Positions 1 to 6,512 of a stretch of 8,760 nucleotides of DNA are shown one piece after another. The stretch comes from an uncultured Chromatiales bacterium (lineage in GTDB: Bacteria > Pseudomonadota > Gammaproteobacteria > Steroidobacterales > GCA-2729495): NCBI GenBank assembly GCA_913058165.1, contig CAJXQV010000040.1:1-8760 (forward strand), in the 5' to 3' direction. The notes under the pieces are model-generated. The model had not been told where the DNA came from. It ran no database searches and saw only the letters and a program-made list of their open reading frames with translations. Every line of letters begins with the position of its first letter. The first letter of the stretch is position 1. Made by a program: the position numbers and the translations under genes.

Positions 1-517
1 ATACCGGAAGCGCCACGGCAACTCCGAGGTTTACCGCCAGATCGGTTTTGTAATGCATCGCATCGGCGGCAATTGCAACCGAACCGGTTTGCCTAACCAC
101 AAAGCGCTGGTAGGCGAGCAATGCCAAGGTAAGCAATACAGAAGCAAGCATGACAATAACGCCGATCGAGATTTCCTGCGGTGGACGCGGATCAATAAAA
201 CGTTTCACAGCTTCGTAACAAACAAATACGCCTGACCCGGCAATAATTAACGACTGCACGAACGCCGCGAGCCCTTCAGCCTTGCCGTGCCCGAAGCGAT
301 GTTCGCGATCTGCGGGAGCCAGCGCATACCACACAGCAAAGAAGGTGATTGCGGAGGCCAGCACATCCAACGTGGAGTCGACAAGCGAACTCAGTACCGA
401 TACCGATGATGTGGCCATCCACGCCCAGATCTTTGCAATCATTAGCGTTAATGCAACGCTCACCGACGCATAGGTGGCAGATCGGGTTAGTTGATTCTTC
501 TTTTTGATATCGCTCAT
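1..517 (-). CDS. FieF-like cation diffusion facilitator (Fe/Zn efflux), 3' end missing
   Basis: Inner-membrane metal/proton antiporter expected to export Fe(II), Zn(II) or a related divalent cation. The frame is open from ATG at 515-517 to the window edge, giving 172 residues of a family usually near 300, so the last membrane helix and the cytoplasmic metal-binding domain are missing. The N-terminus reads MSDIKKKNQLTRSATYAS. The membrane metal site typical of FieF/YiiP is visible: D47 and D51 in the LVDSTLD motif of helix 2, and H155 and D159 in the ADAMHYKTD motif of helix 5. The HRFGHGKAEG loop (about 73-82) is also characteristic. The all-Asp/His site fits FieF-type members; the choice between Fe and Zn is not decided by sequence. 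No good Shine-Dalgarno precedes the ATG, but the homology begins right after it. It is transcribed away from the bilin-reductase-like gene. Confidence 0.93.
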   Translation of the reverse strand, partial: MSDIKKKNQLTRSATYASVSVALTLMIAKIWAWMATSSVSVLSSLVDSTLDVLASAITFFAVWYALAPADREHRFGHGKAEGLAAFVQSLIIAGSGVFVCYEAVKRFIDPRPPQEISIGVIVMLASVLLTLALLAYQRFVVRQTGSVAIAADAMHYKTDLAVNLGVAVALPV

Positions 518-557
518 GGCACAGGGGGGAAGGCAGTTCCGGTGGCTTTTCAATGTG

Positions 558-576
558 TAATGATAGCAATCATAGC
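558..576. promoter_or_regulatory. Possible exporter promoter with palindromic operator
   Basis: The + strand reads TAATGATAGCAATCATAGC, in which ATGAT and ATCAT form an inverted repeat around a four-base centre. On the minus strand the same bases give TATGAT, one mismatch from a -10 box, about 50 bases before the exporter ATG. No good -35 is seen 16-18 bases further up. A metal-sensing repressor here would be natural for an efflux gene, but the half-sites are short and the regulator is not identifiable. Confidence 0.25.
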
Positions 577-707
577 GAATCGCCAGCATCGAAACCACGA
601 TGGCATCCTTTGGCCGTGAGTCGGTGCGTGCTGAGAAGATATGCAATCCTAAATAATTAAAACGGTTTTCCACTGCAGAATGCAGAATACTCGCCGCGCG
701 TAGCGAC

Positions 708-726
708 TTAAATGAGAATCATTACC
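708..726. promoter_or_regulatory. Fur-box-like iron regulatory site
   Basis: TTAAATGAGAATCATTACC agrees at 14 of 19 positions with the classical Fur consensus GATAATGATAATCATTATC, and its core AATGAGAATCATT is a near-perfect inverted repeat of the form common in gammaproteobacterial Fur boxes. It lies about 190 bases upstream of the exporter start and about 245 bases upstream of the rightward gene, so it could serve either one. Binding is inferred from consensus only. Confidence 0.5.
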
Positions 727-969
727 ACCAGTTAGGCGCTGACCGGGCAGGAAGTACCCATCGCCCATCGGGGCGCAATCATCGGTGGATTCTGGTTTTG
801 GTGCCGCGGGCGTGATGTTTTTTAACTCAGCCGGTGGGCACCTGTACGATGCAATTCATTCTTCAATACCATCTGTGCTGATTAGTGGAGTAAATTGTCT
901 GCTGTTAGTGGTCGCAATATTGCTGCGGTGATCAGCATCAGAGAGTAAAACTATTTCAGGGGAAAGTTG

Positions 970-1686
970 ATGGATCCGAAAGACATCATTGCTAACACAG
1001 GGAAAGCCATGGAGAGCAAAGTTGTGGCGGCTCTGGGTGCGACTCCGGCGACGGGATTTGATGATTTGCAGCAATTGCTTACCCTTAAAGGTGACAACAC
1101 AGGCTATACACGGGTGTGGTATGCCGATCGGATTAAGAAAATTAGCAGCATGTCGATCGATATTATGCCGGGCAAGGCCCGTTACTTTAATTTGCAGATC
1201 ATCCCAAATGATAATTTGCGAGTTCCACGTTTTGTATTTGAAGGCCTGGTGATGGGGCACTCGAGTCAGGTGTCTGTCGATCTGTATCCTGATATGGATA
1301 TGGTTACCAATCTGGATTGGCTAACGTCTGCCTACGCCGGAGTAAACGCCTATTACGATGAACTTCGCAAGAGTGATGAGTTTCAACTGGGGGTATCCCG
1401 CTTGCCTCACATGCGAACATTTTGCTCGCCAGTATTTGCTCTAGCACCAGCCATGTCGATCGATACGGTGCCAGCCTTTGAAGAGGCTGCAGGTCGGTAT
1501 TTCGACTTTTGGTTGGCGATGTTTGAGCAGGCGCAGGAATGTGATTCCGCAGAAGCTGCTGCCCGTGCGGAGCGCCGGAAGCTTATTTCCGATGCTACTA
1601 TTGCGCTTGATCCCGATCGTAAGATGGTAGTCGGTGTTTACGGTGAAGAACTTACCCAGCGGATTGAAACCGCGGCGATGTATTAG
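970..1686 (+). CDS. Putative ferredoxin-dependent bilin reductase-like protein
   Basis: A 238-residue soluble protein. An in-frame TTG directly precedes the ATG at 970; the AGGGGA at 958-963, six bases upstream, favours the ATG. The pattern resembles the HY2/PcyA/PebA family at several ordered points. Residues 79-86 keep the P-x6-P spacing of the family 'FP...D.P' segment. SVDLYP (102-107) matches the family DL.P strand, and FCSP (151-154) the 'FSP' turn. The C-terminus has a basic helix followed by DPDRKMVVGVYGEELTQR (214-231), very like the family ending 'DPAR.ML...GEEWTE'. By hand alignment N74 falls at PcyA His88, which is Asn in several relatives, and E91 at the catalytic Asp105. Such enzymes reduce biliverdin using ferredoxin. 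No heme oxygenase or phytochrome is in the window, so substrate and activity are unknown. It may be a distant family member with another role. Confidence 0.55.
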   Translation: MDPKDIIANTGKAMESKVVAALGATPATGFDDLQQLLTLKGDNTGYTRVWYADRIKKISSMSIDIMPGKARYFNLQIIPNDNLRVPRFVFEGLVMGHSSQVSVDLYPDMDMVTNLDWLTSAYAGVNAYYDELRKSDEFQLGVSRLPHMRTFCSPVFALAPAMSIDTVPAFEEAAGRYFDFWLAMFEQAQECDSAEAAARAERRKLISDATIALDPDRKMVVGVYGEELTQRIETAAMY

Positions 1687-1688
1687 TT

Positions 1689-1717
1689 TGCTGCCCTCAG
1701 TTTAAGCATTGGCAGCA
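1689..1717. terminator. Weak inverted repeat between convergent genes
   Basis: TGCTGCC (1689-1695) and GGCAGCA (1711-1717) form a 7-bp stem with a 15-base loop spanning the space between the two convergent stop codons and the last codons of the GST gene. There is no T-run on either side, so intrinsic termination would be inefficient and the match may be chance. Confidence 0.2.
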
Positions 1718-2328
1718 GGCCTGGCGGTTACTTCAGTGTACCAGCGCTGCAATGCAGGTCGGGTAGCGTAGGCATGGGTTTCAACCCAGTCGGCGAACTC
1801 GGTTGCGGCCATTAAAGTGATATCGGCAAAGCTGAAGTTATCGCCGGCAAGATAAGCATTGCTGGCAAGCTGCTGCTCAATCCTGTCAAAAAACTGAATG
1901 ACTCGAACTTCCCCACGTTGAACCAATGCCGGGATTTGCTCAGTCGGTGCCGGCCCGGGCAAAGCGTGACCGCGAAAGCCGGGTGATACGTTGCGTAATA
2001 CTTCGGCCGCAGCATCAATACCCTGTTCGGCAATGTTGTTCCACATGATGACCTTGGCTTTCTCTATCGGACTGCTGCCGAGTAATGCGGGCTCAGGGTG
2101 CAGTGTTTCAAGGTAGTGGCATATCGCGAGGGACTCGCTAATGTAAGTGCCGTCATCGGTTTCCAGTACGGGCAGAGTAGCGCCAGGGTTAATTTGACGA
2201 AACTCAGGAGACAGTTGCTGCATCCGCATCAGGTCCACTTTGATCAGTGGAATCTCCAAGCCTTTCTCAGCAATAAAAACCCTTACCCTGCGGGGGTTTG
2301 GCGCACGATTGTAATCAAATAAACGCAT
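1702..2328 (-). CDS. Glutathione S-transferase family protein
   Basis: A 208-residue cytosolic GST, normal length for the family, that would conjugate or otherwise use glutathione on electrophilic substrates. The N-terminal thioredoxin-fold half shows the active-site loop APNPRRVRVF (9-18), the cis-proline P53 in ATLPVLE, and the glutathione gamma-glutamyl contact E65-S66 in ISESLAI. The helical C-terminal half carries the N-capping motif with D169 in FSFADI. It is the last gene of an MFS-SDR-GST operon and starts 23 bases after the SDR stop. It has only a weak AAGA upstream of its ATG, so coupling to the SDR is possible. GSTs beside SDRs and oxygenases often belong to aromatic-compound degradation or detoxification; the substrate is unknown. 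It converges with the bilin-reductase-like gene, with 15 bases between the stops. Confidence 0.92.
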   Translation of the reverse strand: MRLFDYNRAPNPRRVRVFIAEKGLEIPLIKVDLMRMQQLSPEFRQINPGATLPVLETDDGTYISESLAICHYLETLHPEPALLGSSPIEKAKVIMWNNIAEQGIDAAAEVLRNVSPGFRGHALPGPAPTEQIPALVQRGEVRVIQFFDRIEQQLASNAYLAGDNFSFADITLMAATEFADWVETHAYATRPALQRWYTEVTARPAANA

Positions 2329-2351
2329 AGTATTTTTATCTTTTATTAGTG

Positions 2352-3065
2352 TTACCAGCCAATAATGCGGCCGTCATGACCTCGGAATGAACCGCTGTCT
2401 TCGAGAGTTAGTGCTTCAATCATAGGGCGAAGTAATGAGATGCTTTCTTCGATTTCGACCATCGCATAACCGAAGGCATCCATACGGGTTTTAACATAGC
2501 CGGGGCAGAATAAACCGACAATCACGCCTTTCGGCTTTAGTTCTCTGGCAGCAATGGTCATGGCTCTGTTCAATGCGGTTTTGCTGCTGGCATAGGCAAC
2601 GCCTGGAATATTCATTTCAGAAATTGAGCCGACAGAACTTGATATGCAGATGATCTTTTTCTGGTTGCTTGCGGCGACATTACCCATGAAGGTTTCAGTC
2701 AGCTTCATCGGGGCATAGCAATTTACTCGCATGACATCTTCCCAGATGTCATATTCCATTTGCCCGAAATGTTGGCGGGCAATGTTCTCATCAATAGGTA
2801 TTGGTCCGATGATGCCGGCGTTGTTTAGCAGGATATCAATTGGGGTATCTTTGTATTTAACACCCAGTTGATCAATTGCAGCGAAGTCGGCAACGTCCAG
2901 TTTTTCTACAATGATATTGCTGTTGCCCGCCGCTAGTGTATTCAACTCATCTGCAGATTCAGGCGAGCGGCAACAGGCAATGATGTGCCAGCCTTCGGCG
3001 GCATACTGACGGGTGAACTCAAGTCCGAGCCCACGATTTGCTCCGGTGATGAGAATTTTCTGCAT
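2352..3065 (-). CDS. Short-chain dehydrogenase/reductase (C-factor-like SDR)
   Basis: A 237-residue NAD(P)-dependent oxidoreductase of the classical SDR fold, usual length. The cofactor motif TGANRGLG lies at 7-14, NNAG at 81-84, the structural N115 in VNCYAP, the catalytic serine in ISSSVG (about 144), the Y158-x3-K162 pair in YASSK, and the PGYVKT turn at 188-193. Arg33 at the end of the second strand hints at NADP preference (inference). The overall pattern, with a long insertion near 85-105, resembles the CsgA/C-factor group, whose natural substrates are poorly defined. ATG at 3065 is preceded by AGAGGT (3071-3076) at six bases, and that Shine-Dalgarno overlaps the stop of the upstream MFS gene, nine bases away. 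Translation of the two is therefore probably coupled. Confidence 0.93.
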   Translation of the reverse strand: MQKILITGANRGLGLEFTRQYAAEGWHIIACCRSPESADELNTLAAGNSNIIVEKLDVADFAAIDQLGVKYKDTPIDILLNNAGIIGPIPIDENIARQHFGQMEYDIWEDVMRVNCYAPMKLTETFMGNVAASNQKKIICISSSVGSISEMNIPGVAYASSKTALNRAMTIAARELKPKGVIVGLFCPGYVKTRMDAFGYAMVEIEESISLLRPMIEALTLEDSGSFRGHDGRIIGW

Positions 3066-3074
3066 AACGAACCT

Positions 3075-4400
3075 CTATGAACTTTGAGTAGATACTGGCT
3101 TGACCAGGAAGAAGTAAAAGCCGAGCAGAATACTGATTATTGCTGATGTGACGATGGGTACATTGGGCCCGAATTGATACAGTGCTGTTCCACCAAACGG
3201 GCCAAATATCATGCCTAGCGTTGGTGCTGCCGTGAGCAGCCCACCTACCGCACCTTGTTCATTATCATTAACCGCCAAGCTTGCTCCGGAATTCAGTGTC
3301 GGCACAACCATGCTGAATGCAAACCCCATGCCACCGAATGCCAGATAGAACATCCAGGTACTGGTCGCCTGGGTTAGCAGTAACAGAACTAAGCCAAAGA
3401 GAATAAAGGCGATTCGTAAGATCACCGGTGGTGCCAGTTTGATCTTCTGCATCAACGAAACCAGCACAATAATATTCACCAGACCCATGCTCAGCAGTGA
3501 CAGTCCGACAACATCAGTAATATCTTGCTTGTTGGTTAGTCCCAGCTGATCCTCCGCGAGCAATGGCACCAGCGGTTGAATGGCCGTAAAAATCATAAAA
3601 CCCACAACCCAGCCCAGCAGGTACGGGAACACTCGCGGGTCAAACCAGCTGACCTTGATAATAACTTTGGGTTTGCCCGCGTCATCGCTGACGTGTTTTT
3701 TCGGTTCTTTAATAATTGTGGCGATACAAATTGCGGCAACTACCGCCAGTGCGGCAGCGATATACATGGGCGCCAATTGGCCGATTCGGGCAAATGCGAC
3801 GCCGAATACCGGACCGATAATTGTGCCAAGGCCCGCCGTCATTCCGACTAAAGCCATGCCTTTGGTGCGGCCTGCTTTATCAGTAGTGTCTGCGATATAG
3901 GCGGTTGCCGCAGGTTGTATTGCGCTCGCGAGCGCACCATACGCCAGGCGTGCGCCAAGCAATACGAGAAAGAGGGGTGAGGCAAACAGCGCTGCTGTCG
4001 ACGCCATAACACCCGACGAACTTTGCAGACTCGACGGTAAGCCAAAGGTGTTGACGATAGTTCCCTCAATGCCCAGTTGCACACCGTAAGCAAGCATCGC
4101 GTAGCCCGCGCTGTAGCCCAACAGGCCGATGATTAATACTGATTTTCGGCCGATAGATTCAGATTTTCGACCCCACCATGGTGCAGTTAATACGATGGCC
4201 ACGTTGGAGGCTGAAATGAGGAAACCGTACTGCATTTCACTAATGCCGATTTCGCGAATTATGGGGCCGAGCACTACGTAGAGCAGCGATTGACCAATAC
4301 CGTAAGTAATAAGTCCGAACAGCAGAACGGTCATGTCGATGCGTTTTGCTTTATCCGCAGGGGCGGTGCTGACGATAGGGTCAGAAATTTCTTCAGACAA
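3075..4400 (-). CDS. MFS transporter, DHA1/TetA-like
   Basis: A 441-residue inner-membrane carrier with about 12 hydrophobic segments and a hydrophilic central loop (about 231-252, rich in Lys and Asp). The antiporter motif A is visible as GRKSESIGRKSV (77-88) between helices 2 and 3. R151 and the following LAYG fit motif B, and GLGTIIGPVFG (190-200) fits the antiporter motif C of drug:H+ exchangers, so export is more likely than import. A longer than usual Ser/Gly-rich outer loop lies between helices 3 and 4 (about 106-138). The start is TTG at 4398-4400; GGAG lies seven bases upstream and no in-frame ATG is nearby. It is the first gene of an MFS-SDR-GST operon, with its own promoter candidate upstream. 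Substrate unknown. Confidence 0.9.
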   Translation of the reverse strand: MSEEISDPIVSTAPADKAKRIDMTVLLFGLITYGIGQSLLYVVLGPIIREIGISEMQYGFLISASNVAIVLTAPWWGRKSESIGRKSVLIIGLLGYSAGYAMLAYGVQLGIEGTIVNTFGLPSSLQSSSGVMASTAALFASPLFLVLLGARLAYGALASAIQPAATAYIADTTDKAGRTKGMALVGMTAGLGTIIGPVFGVAFARIGQLAPMYIAAALAVVAAICIATIIKEPKKHVSDDAGKPKVIIKVSWFDPRVFPYLLGWVVGFMIFTAIQPLVPLLAEDQLGLTNKQDITDVVGLSLLSMGLVNIIVLVSLMQKIKLAPPVILRIAFILFGLVLLLLTQATSTWMFYLAFGGMGFAFSMVVPTLNSGASLAVNDNEQGAVGGLLTAAPTLGMIFGPFGGTALYQFGPNVPIVTSAIISILLGFYFFLVKPVSTQSS

Positions 4401-4450
4401 GGTGATGCTCCGGTGGCTTACGCCGTTATTCGTACTTATAGGCTTGGGGC

Positions 4451-4456
4451 ATTATA
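4451..4456 (-). promoter_or_regulatory. Promoter -10 of the MFS-SDR-GST operon
   Basis: The minus strand reads a perfect TATAAT here, about 50 bases before the TTG start of the MFS gene. No TTGACA-like -35 is present at 16-18 bases; that position is occupied by the edge of a perfect palindrome (4472-4483). This arrangement suggests a regulated, activator-dependent or repressor-covered promoter. Confidence 0.5.
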
Positions 4457-4471
4457 TCGGGGTGAATCGGC

Positions 4472-4483
4472 AGCGTATACGCT
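4472..4483. promoter_or_regulatory. 12-bp perfect palindrome, candidate operator
   Basis: AGCGTATACGCT is identical to its reverse complement and sits where the -35 element of the MFS promoter should be. Such placement is typical of operators for small dimeric regulators, for example TetR or MarR types, but no regulator gene lies in the window. Confidence 0.4.
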
Positions 4484-4646
4484 TGGCGGACGAACAATCG
4501 GTTTGCTTTAAATGAGATACCAAGAATGAAGAAGAGCATGGGGCATTATCTGTGGGCTGAGCTCTGATTTGATTGAGTTACGGTTAGCTTGTTGTCATTG
4601 AATTGGGTGAAATATTGTATCTTTGTTTATTGGCTGAACTCTAACG

Positions 4647-5525
4647 TTACTGCTGTGCTTTTAAGGCAGCAATACGCACCTCAAGCGGCGGGTGGCTCGC
4701 AAACAGTGAGCCGAACTTCCCCGAAATACCAAAGCCGGCCATCTGATCGGGCAGTTCCGCAGCAGCAGCCTGCGCAGGGCCACCGAGTGCAGTCAGCGCG
4801 TTAATCATGTTCTGACGACCGGCGAGTGAGGCACCGCCGGCATCAGCATGGAACTCGCGACGACGTGAGAACCACATAACGATGATCGACGCGAGCACAG
4901 ATAGAAATATCTGCGCAATGATGGAAGTCACGAAATAACCGATACCCAGTCCGCGTTTATTTTTAAGGATAACGCGGTCGACAAAAAAACCAACCAATCT
5001 CGCCAGGAACACGACAAAGGTATTAACCACACCTTGTATTAAAGCCATTGTGATCATATCGCCGTTCGCAACATGCGAGACCTCATGGCCGAGTACGGCT
5101 TTAATCTCAGCTTGCTTCATTCGTTGCAGTAGTCCGGTGCTGACCGCAATGAGAGCATTGTTCCTACTGGCGCCTGTCGCAAATGCGTTGGGCTCAGGTG
5201 AGTCGAAGATACCCACCTCGGGCATGCCGATCCCAGCCCGTTCGGCCTGAGTGCGCACTGTATCGATAAGAAAGCTTTCAGTCGAATTCGAAGGCTGCTC
5301 GATGATCCTCACACCCATGCTGCGTTTGGCCATCCATTTGGAAATAAACAGCGAAATAAACGAGCCTGAGAAACCGATAATCACAGACATTACCAGCAAT
5401 GCTTGCAAGTTAATGTCGACACCGTTTTCGGCAAGGATTCCTTCGAAGCCAAGGAGACTGAAAACCAGAGAGATCACGACCATGATGGCAATGTTGGTTG
5501 CAAGGAACAGGCCTATTCGCAGCAT
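4647..5525 (-). CDS. htpX: Membrane zinc metalloprotease HtpX
   Basis: Inner-membrane M48 protease that degrades misfolded membrane proteins alongside FtsH. I place the start at ATG 5523-5525 (292 residues) because AGGA (5534-5537) lies eight bases upstream and the resulting [13 protein letters not shown] aligns with the E. coli start MMRIALFLLTNLA. An in-frame ATG at 5549 would add eight residues but lacks a ribosome site. Numbered from 5525, the zinc site is HEVSH (147-151) with the third ligand E224 in RREFHADAG. Four hydrophobic segments are visible, two at the N-terminus (about 4-27 and 42-64) and two in the middle (about 165-185 and 195-220). EPNAFATG and the C-terminal SHPPLEVRI are also classical. 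It follows the second deacetylase by 63 bases but is probably a housekeeping gene with its own promoter. I found no convincing Cpx or heat-shock promoter. Confidence 0.97.
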   Translation of the reverse strand: MLRIGLFLATNIAIMVVISLVFSLLGFEGILAENGVDINLQALLVMSVIIGFSGSFISLFISKWMAKRSMGVRIIEQPSNSTESFLIDTVRTQAERAGIGMPEVGIFDSPEPNAFATGASRNNALIAVSTGLLQRMKQAEIKAVLGHEVSHVANGDMITMALIQGVVNTFVVFLARLVGFFVDRVILKNKRGLGIGYFVTSIIAQIFLSVLASIIVMWFSRRREFHADAGGASLAGRQNMINALTALGGPAQAAAAELPDQMAGFGISGKFGSLFASHPPLEVRIAALKAQQ

Positions 5526-5588
5526 TTTTATATTCCTGAAGACATTCAAATTAGATTTTAATTATTAATAGTCTCTGCGTGTTAGATA

Positions 5589-6512
5589 TTACTGTTGGCT
5601 CATCCAGTTATCACGAATCTCGCCGGCATATGCCGGCCAAACACCATCAATATGGGTTATGTATTCAAGTGCTTTTTCAAGCTTGGCAATTCGGTGCGGT
5701 TGGCCCAGTAGCCAGGGGTGGATATTGAGTGCCAGTATCCGGCCACCCTGTGTATCTGCCTCTTTCCGCAGGAAGTCTGCAGCATCACAAACCTGTTCCA
5801 CCCAGGCGTCTTCCGAATGCTTGTTGCCATTAATCACAAAGTGATCTTCAGTTTCGGTGGTAAGTGGCATTGCAGTGAGTTCGCCATTGCTGGTGCGAAA
5901 CTGGTAGGGCATGTCATCATTAACCCAGTCACTGAAATATTCAATGCCATTTGCAGCCAGCAAGTCAGGAGTGTCATCGGATTCATTCTTGGCCGGCGAT
6001 AGCCAGCCTTTGATATCCTGCCCGGTGAGCTTGCGTAGACTATCCAACGACTTTTTGATGAGTTCGTTCTCGGCGTCTTTGCCTAAGCCGTTCCAATGAA
6101 TGGCATCCATATGATAACCATGGCAGCTGATTTCATCGCCACGTTCAACGATTCTGTGTAACAGATACGGATTTGTTTCGGCGAGGCGGGTATTCATCGC
6201 AAATGTTGGTTTGACGCCATACTGATCGAATGCTTTTAAAAAGCGATAGATGCCGACGCGATTGCCATACTGGCGCAGCGAGAAGTGACGTAGGTCTGGG
6301 TAGGGCATAGTCATGCCGCCCGGCACTTTGAACGGCTCACCCTTTTGATTAAGCGGGAAAAACTGCAGCGGTACATTAACCCACAGGGCGAGCTTCTTGC
6401 CTTCCGGCCACTGCACCTGCTTGCGGTCGCTGAGCATTGACCAATCATAGCGGTCGTGGTCCATACCATAGGACCGGTGCGGATAGTCAAAATACGATTT
6501 ATCCAAAGCCAT
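5589..6512 (-). CDS. PuuE-like CE4 deacetylase/allantoinase-family protein A
   Basis: A 307-residue NodB-fold (CE4) protein of the branch that contains PuuE allantoinase, which hydrolyses C-N bonds in small cyclic or amide substrates. Visible landmarks are YGNRVG (82-87), SCHGYH with H131 and H134, the WLSPAKNESDDTPDLL segment (170-185), SDWVNDDMPY (194-203), and LNIHPWLLGQPHR with H265 (262-274). The Asp-Asp of the usual first CE4 motif is absent: WVNVPLQFF (44-52) stands there, as in PuuE-type proteins rather than metal-dependent polysaccharide deacetylases. No signal peptide, so it is cytosolic, which argues against a cell-wall polysaccharide substrate. Its ATG shares one base with the stop of protein B (TAATG), and AGAGGA (6520-6525) precedes it by seven bases within that gene. 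The two are clearly coupled and paralogous. Confidence 0.87.
   Translation of the reverse strand: MALDKSYFDYPHRSYGMDHDRYDWSMLSDRKQVQWPEGKKLALWVNVPLQFFPLNQKGEPFKVPGGMTMPYPDLRHFSLRQYGNRVGIYRFLKAFDQYGVKPTFAMNTRLAETNPYLLHRIVERGDEISCHGYHMDAIHWNGLGKDAENELIKKSLDSLRKLTGQDIKGWLSPAKNESDDTPDLLAANGIEYFSDWVNDDMPYQFRTSNGELTAMPLTTETEDHFVINGNKHSEDAWVEQVCDAADFLRKEADTQGGRILALNIHPWLLGQPHRIAKLEKALEYITHIDGVWPAYAGEIRDNWMSQQ

Larger units (their letters stand above)
518..969. other. 450-bp divergent intergenic region
   Basis: Non-coding spacer between the leftward cation exporter and the rightward bilin-reductase-like gene. It holds a Fur-box-like site (708-726), a small palindrome over a possible exporter -10 (558-576), a 5-bp GC hairpin with an ATCG loop at 762-775 (not followed by a T-run, so not a terminator), and a short tandem TGCAGAA repeat at 674-687. 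A weak rightward promoter candidate is TTGTCT (895-900) with TATTGC 17 bases on (918-923). I see no convincing small gene or structured RNA in it. Confidence 0.6.
4445..4549. repeat. Two copies of an 11-bp direct repeat upstream of the MFS gene
   Basis: TGGGGCATTAT occurs at 4445-4455 and again at 4539-4549, 94 bases apart, in the spacer between htpX and the MFS gene. The first copy contains part of the perfect -10; the second gives GATAAT on the minus strand, a possible alternative -10. It could reflect a duplicated promoter element or be chance. Confidence 0.35.

Noticed and set aside
276..569. 97-residue minus-strand frame rich in Cys and Arg
   Set aside because: It is a shifted-frame shadow of the cation exporter, which is clear by homology in another minus frame.
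762..775. CGCCC-ATCG-GGGCG hairpin as a terminator
   Set aside because: The stem is only 5 bp, no T-run follows on either strand, and no gene ends nearby.
856..1260. 134-residue minus-strand frame
   Set aside because: It is antisense to the start of the bilin-reductase-like gene, has no family resemblance and no ribosome site.
5547..5549. Upstream ATG as the htpX start
   Set aside because: No Shine-Dalgarno precedes it, whereas AGGA is well spaced before the ATG at 5525, which also matches the family N-terminus.
5526..5640. Cpx or heat-shock promoter for htpX
   Set aside because: Neither paired GTAAA boxes nor a heat-shock -35/-10 pair is present in this stretch; only weak AT-rich -10-like sequences were found.
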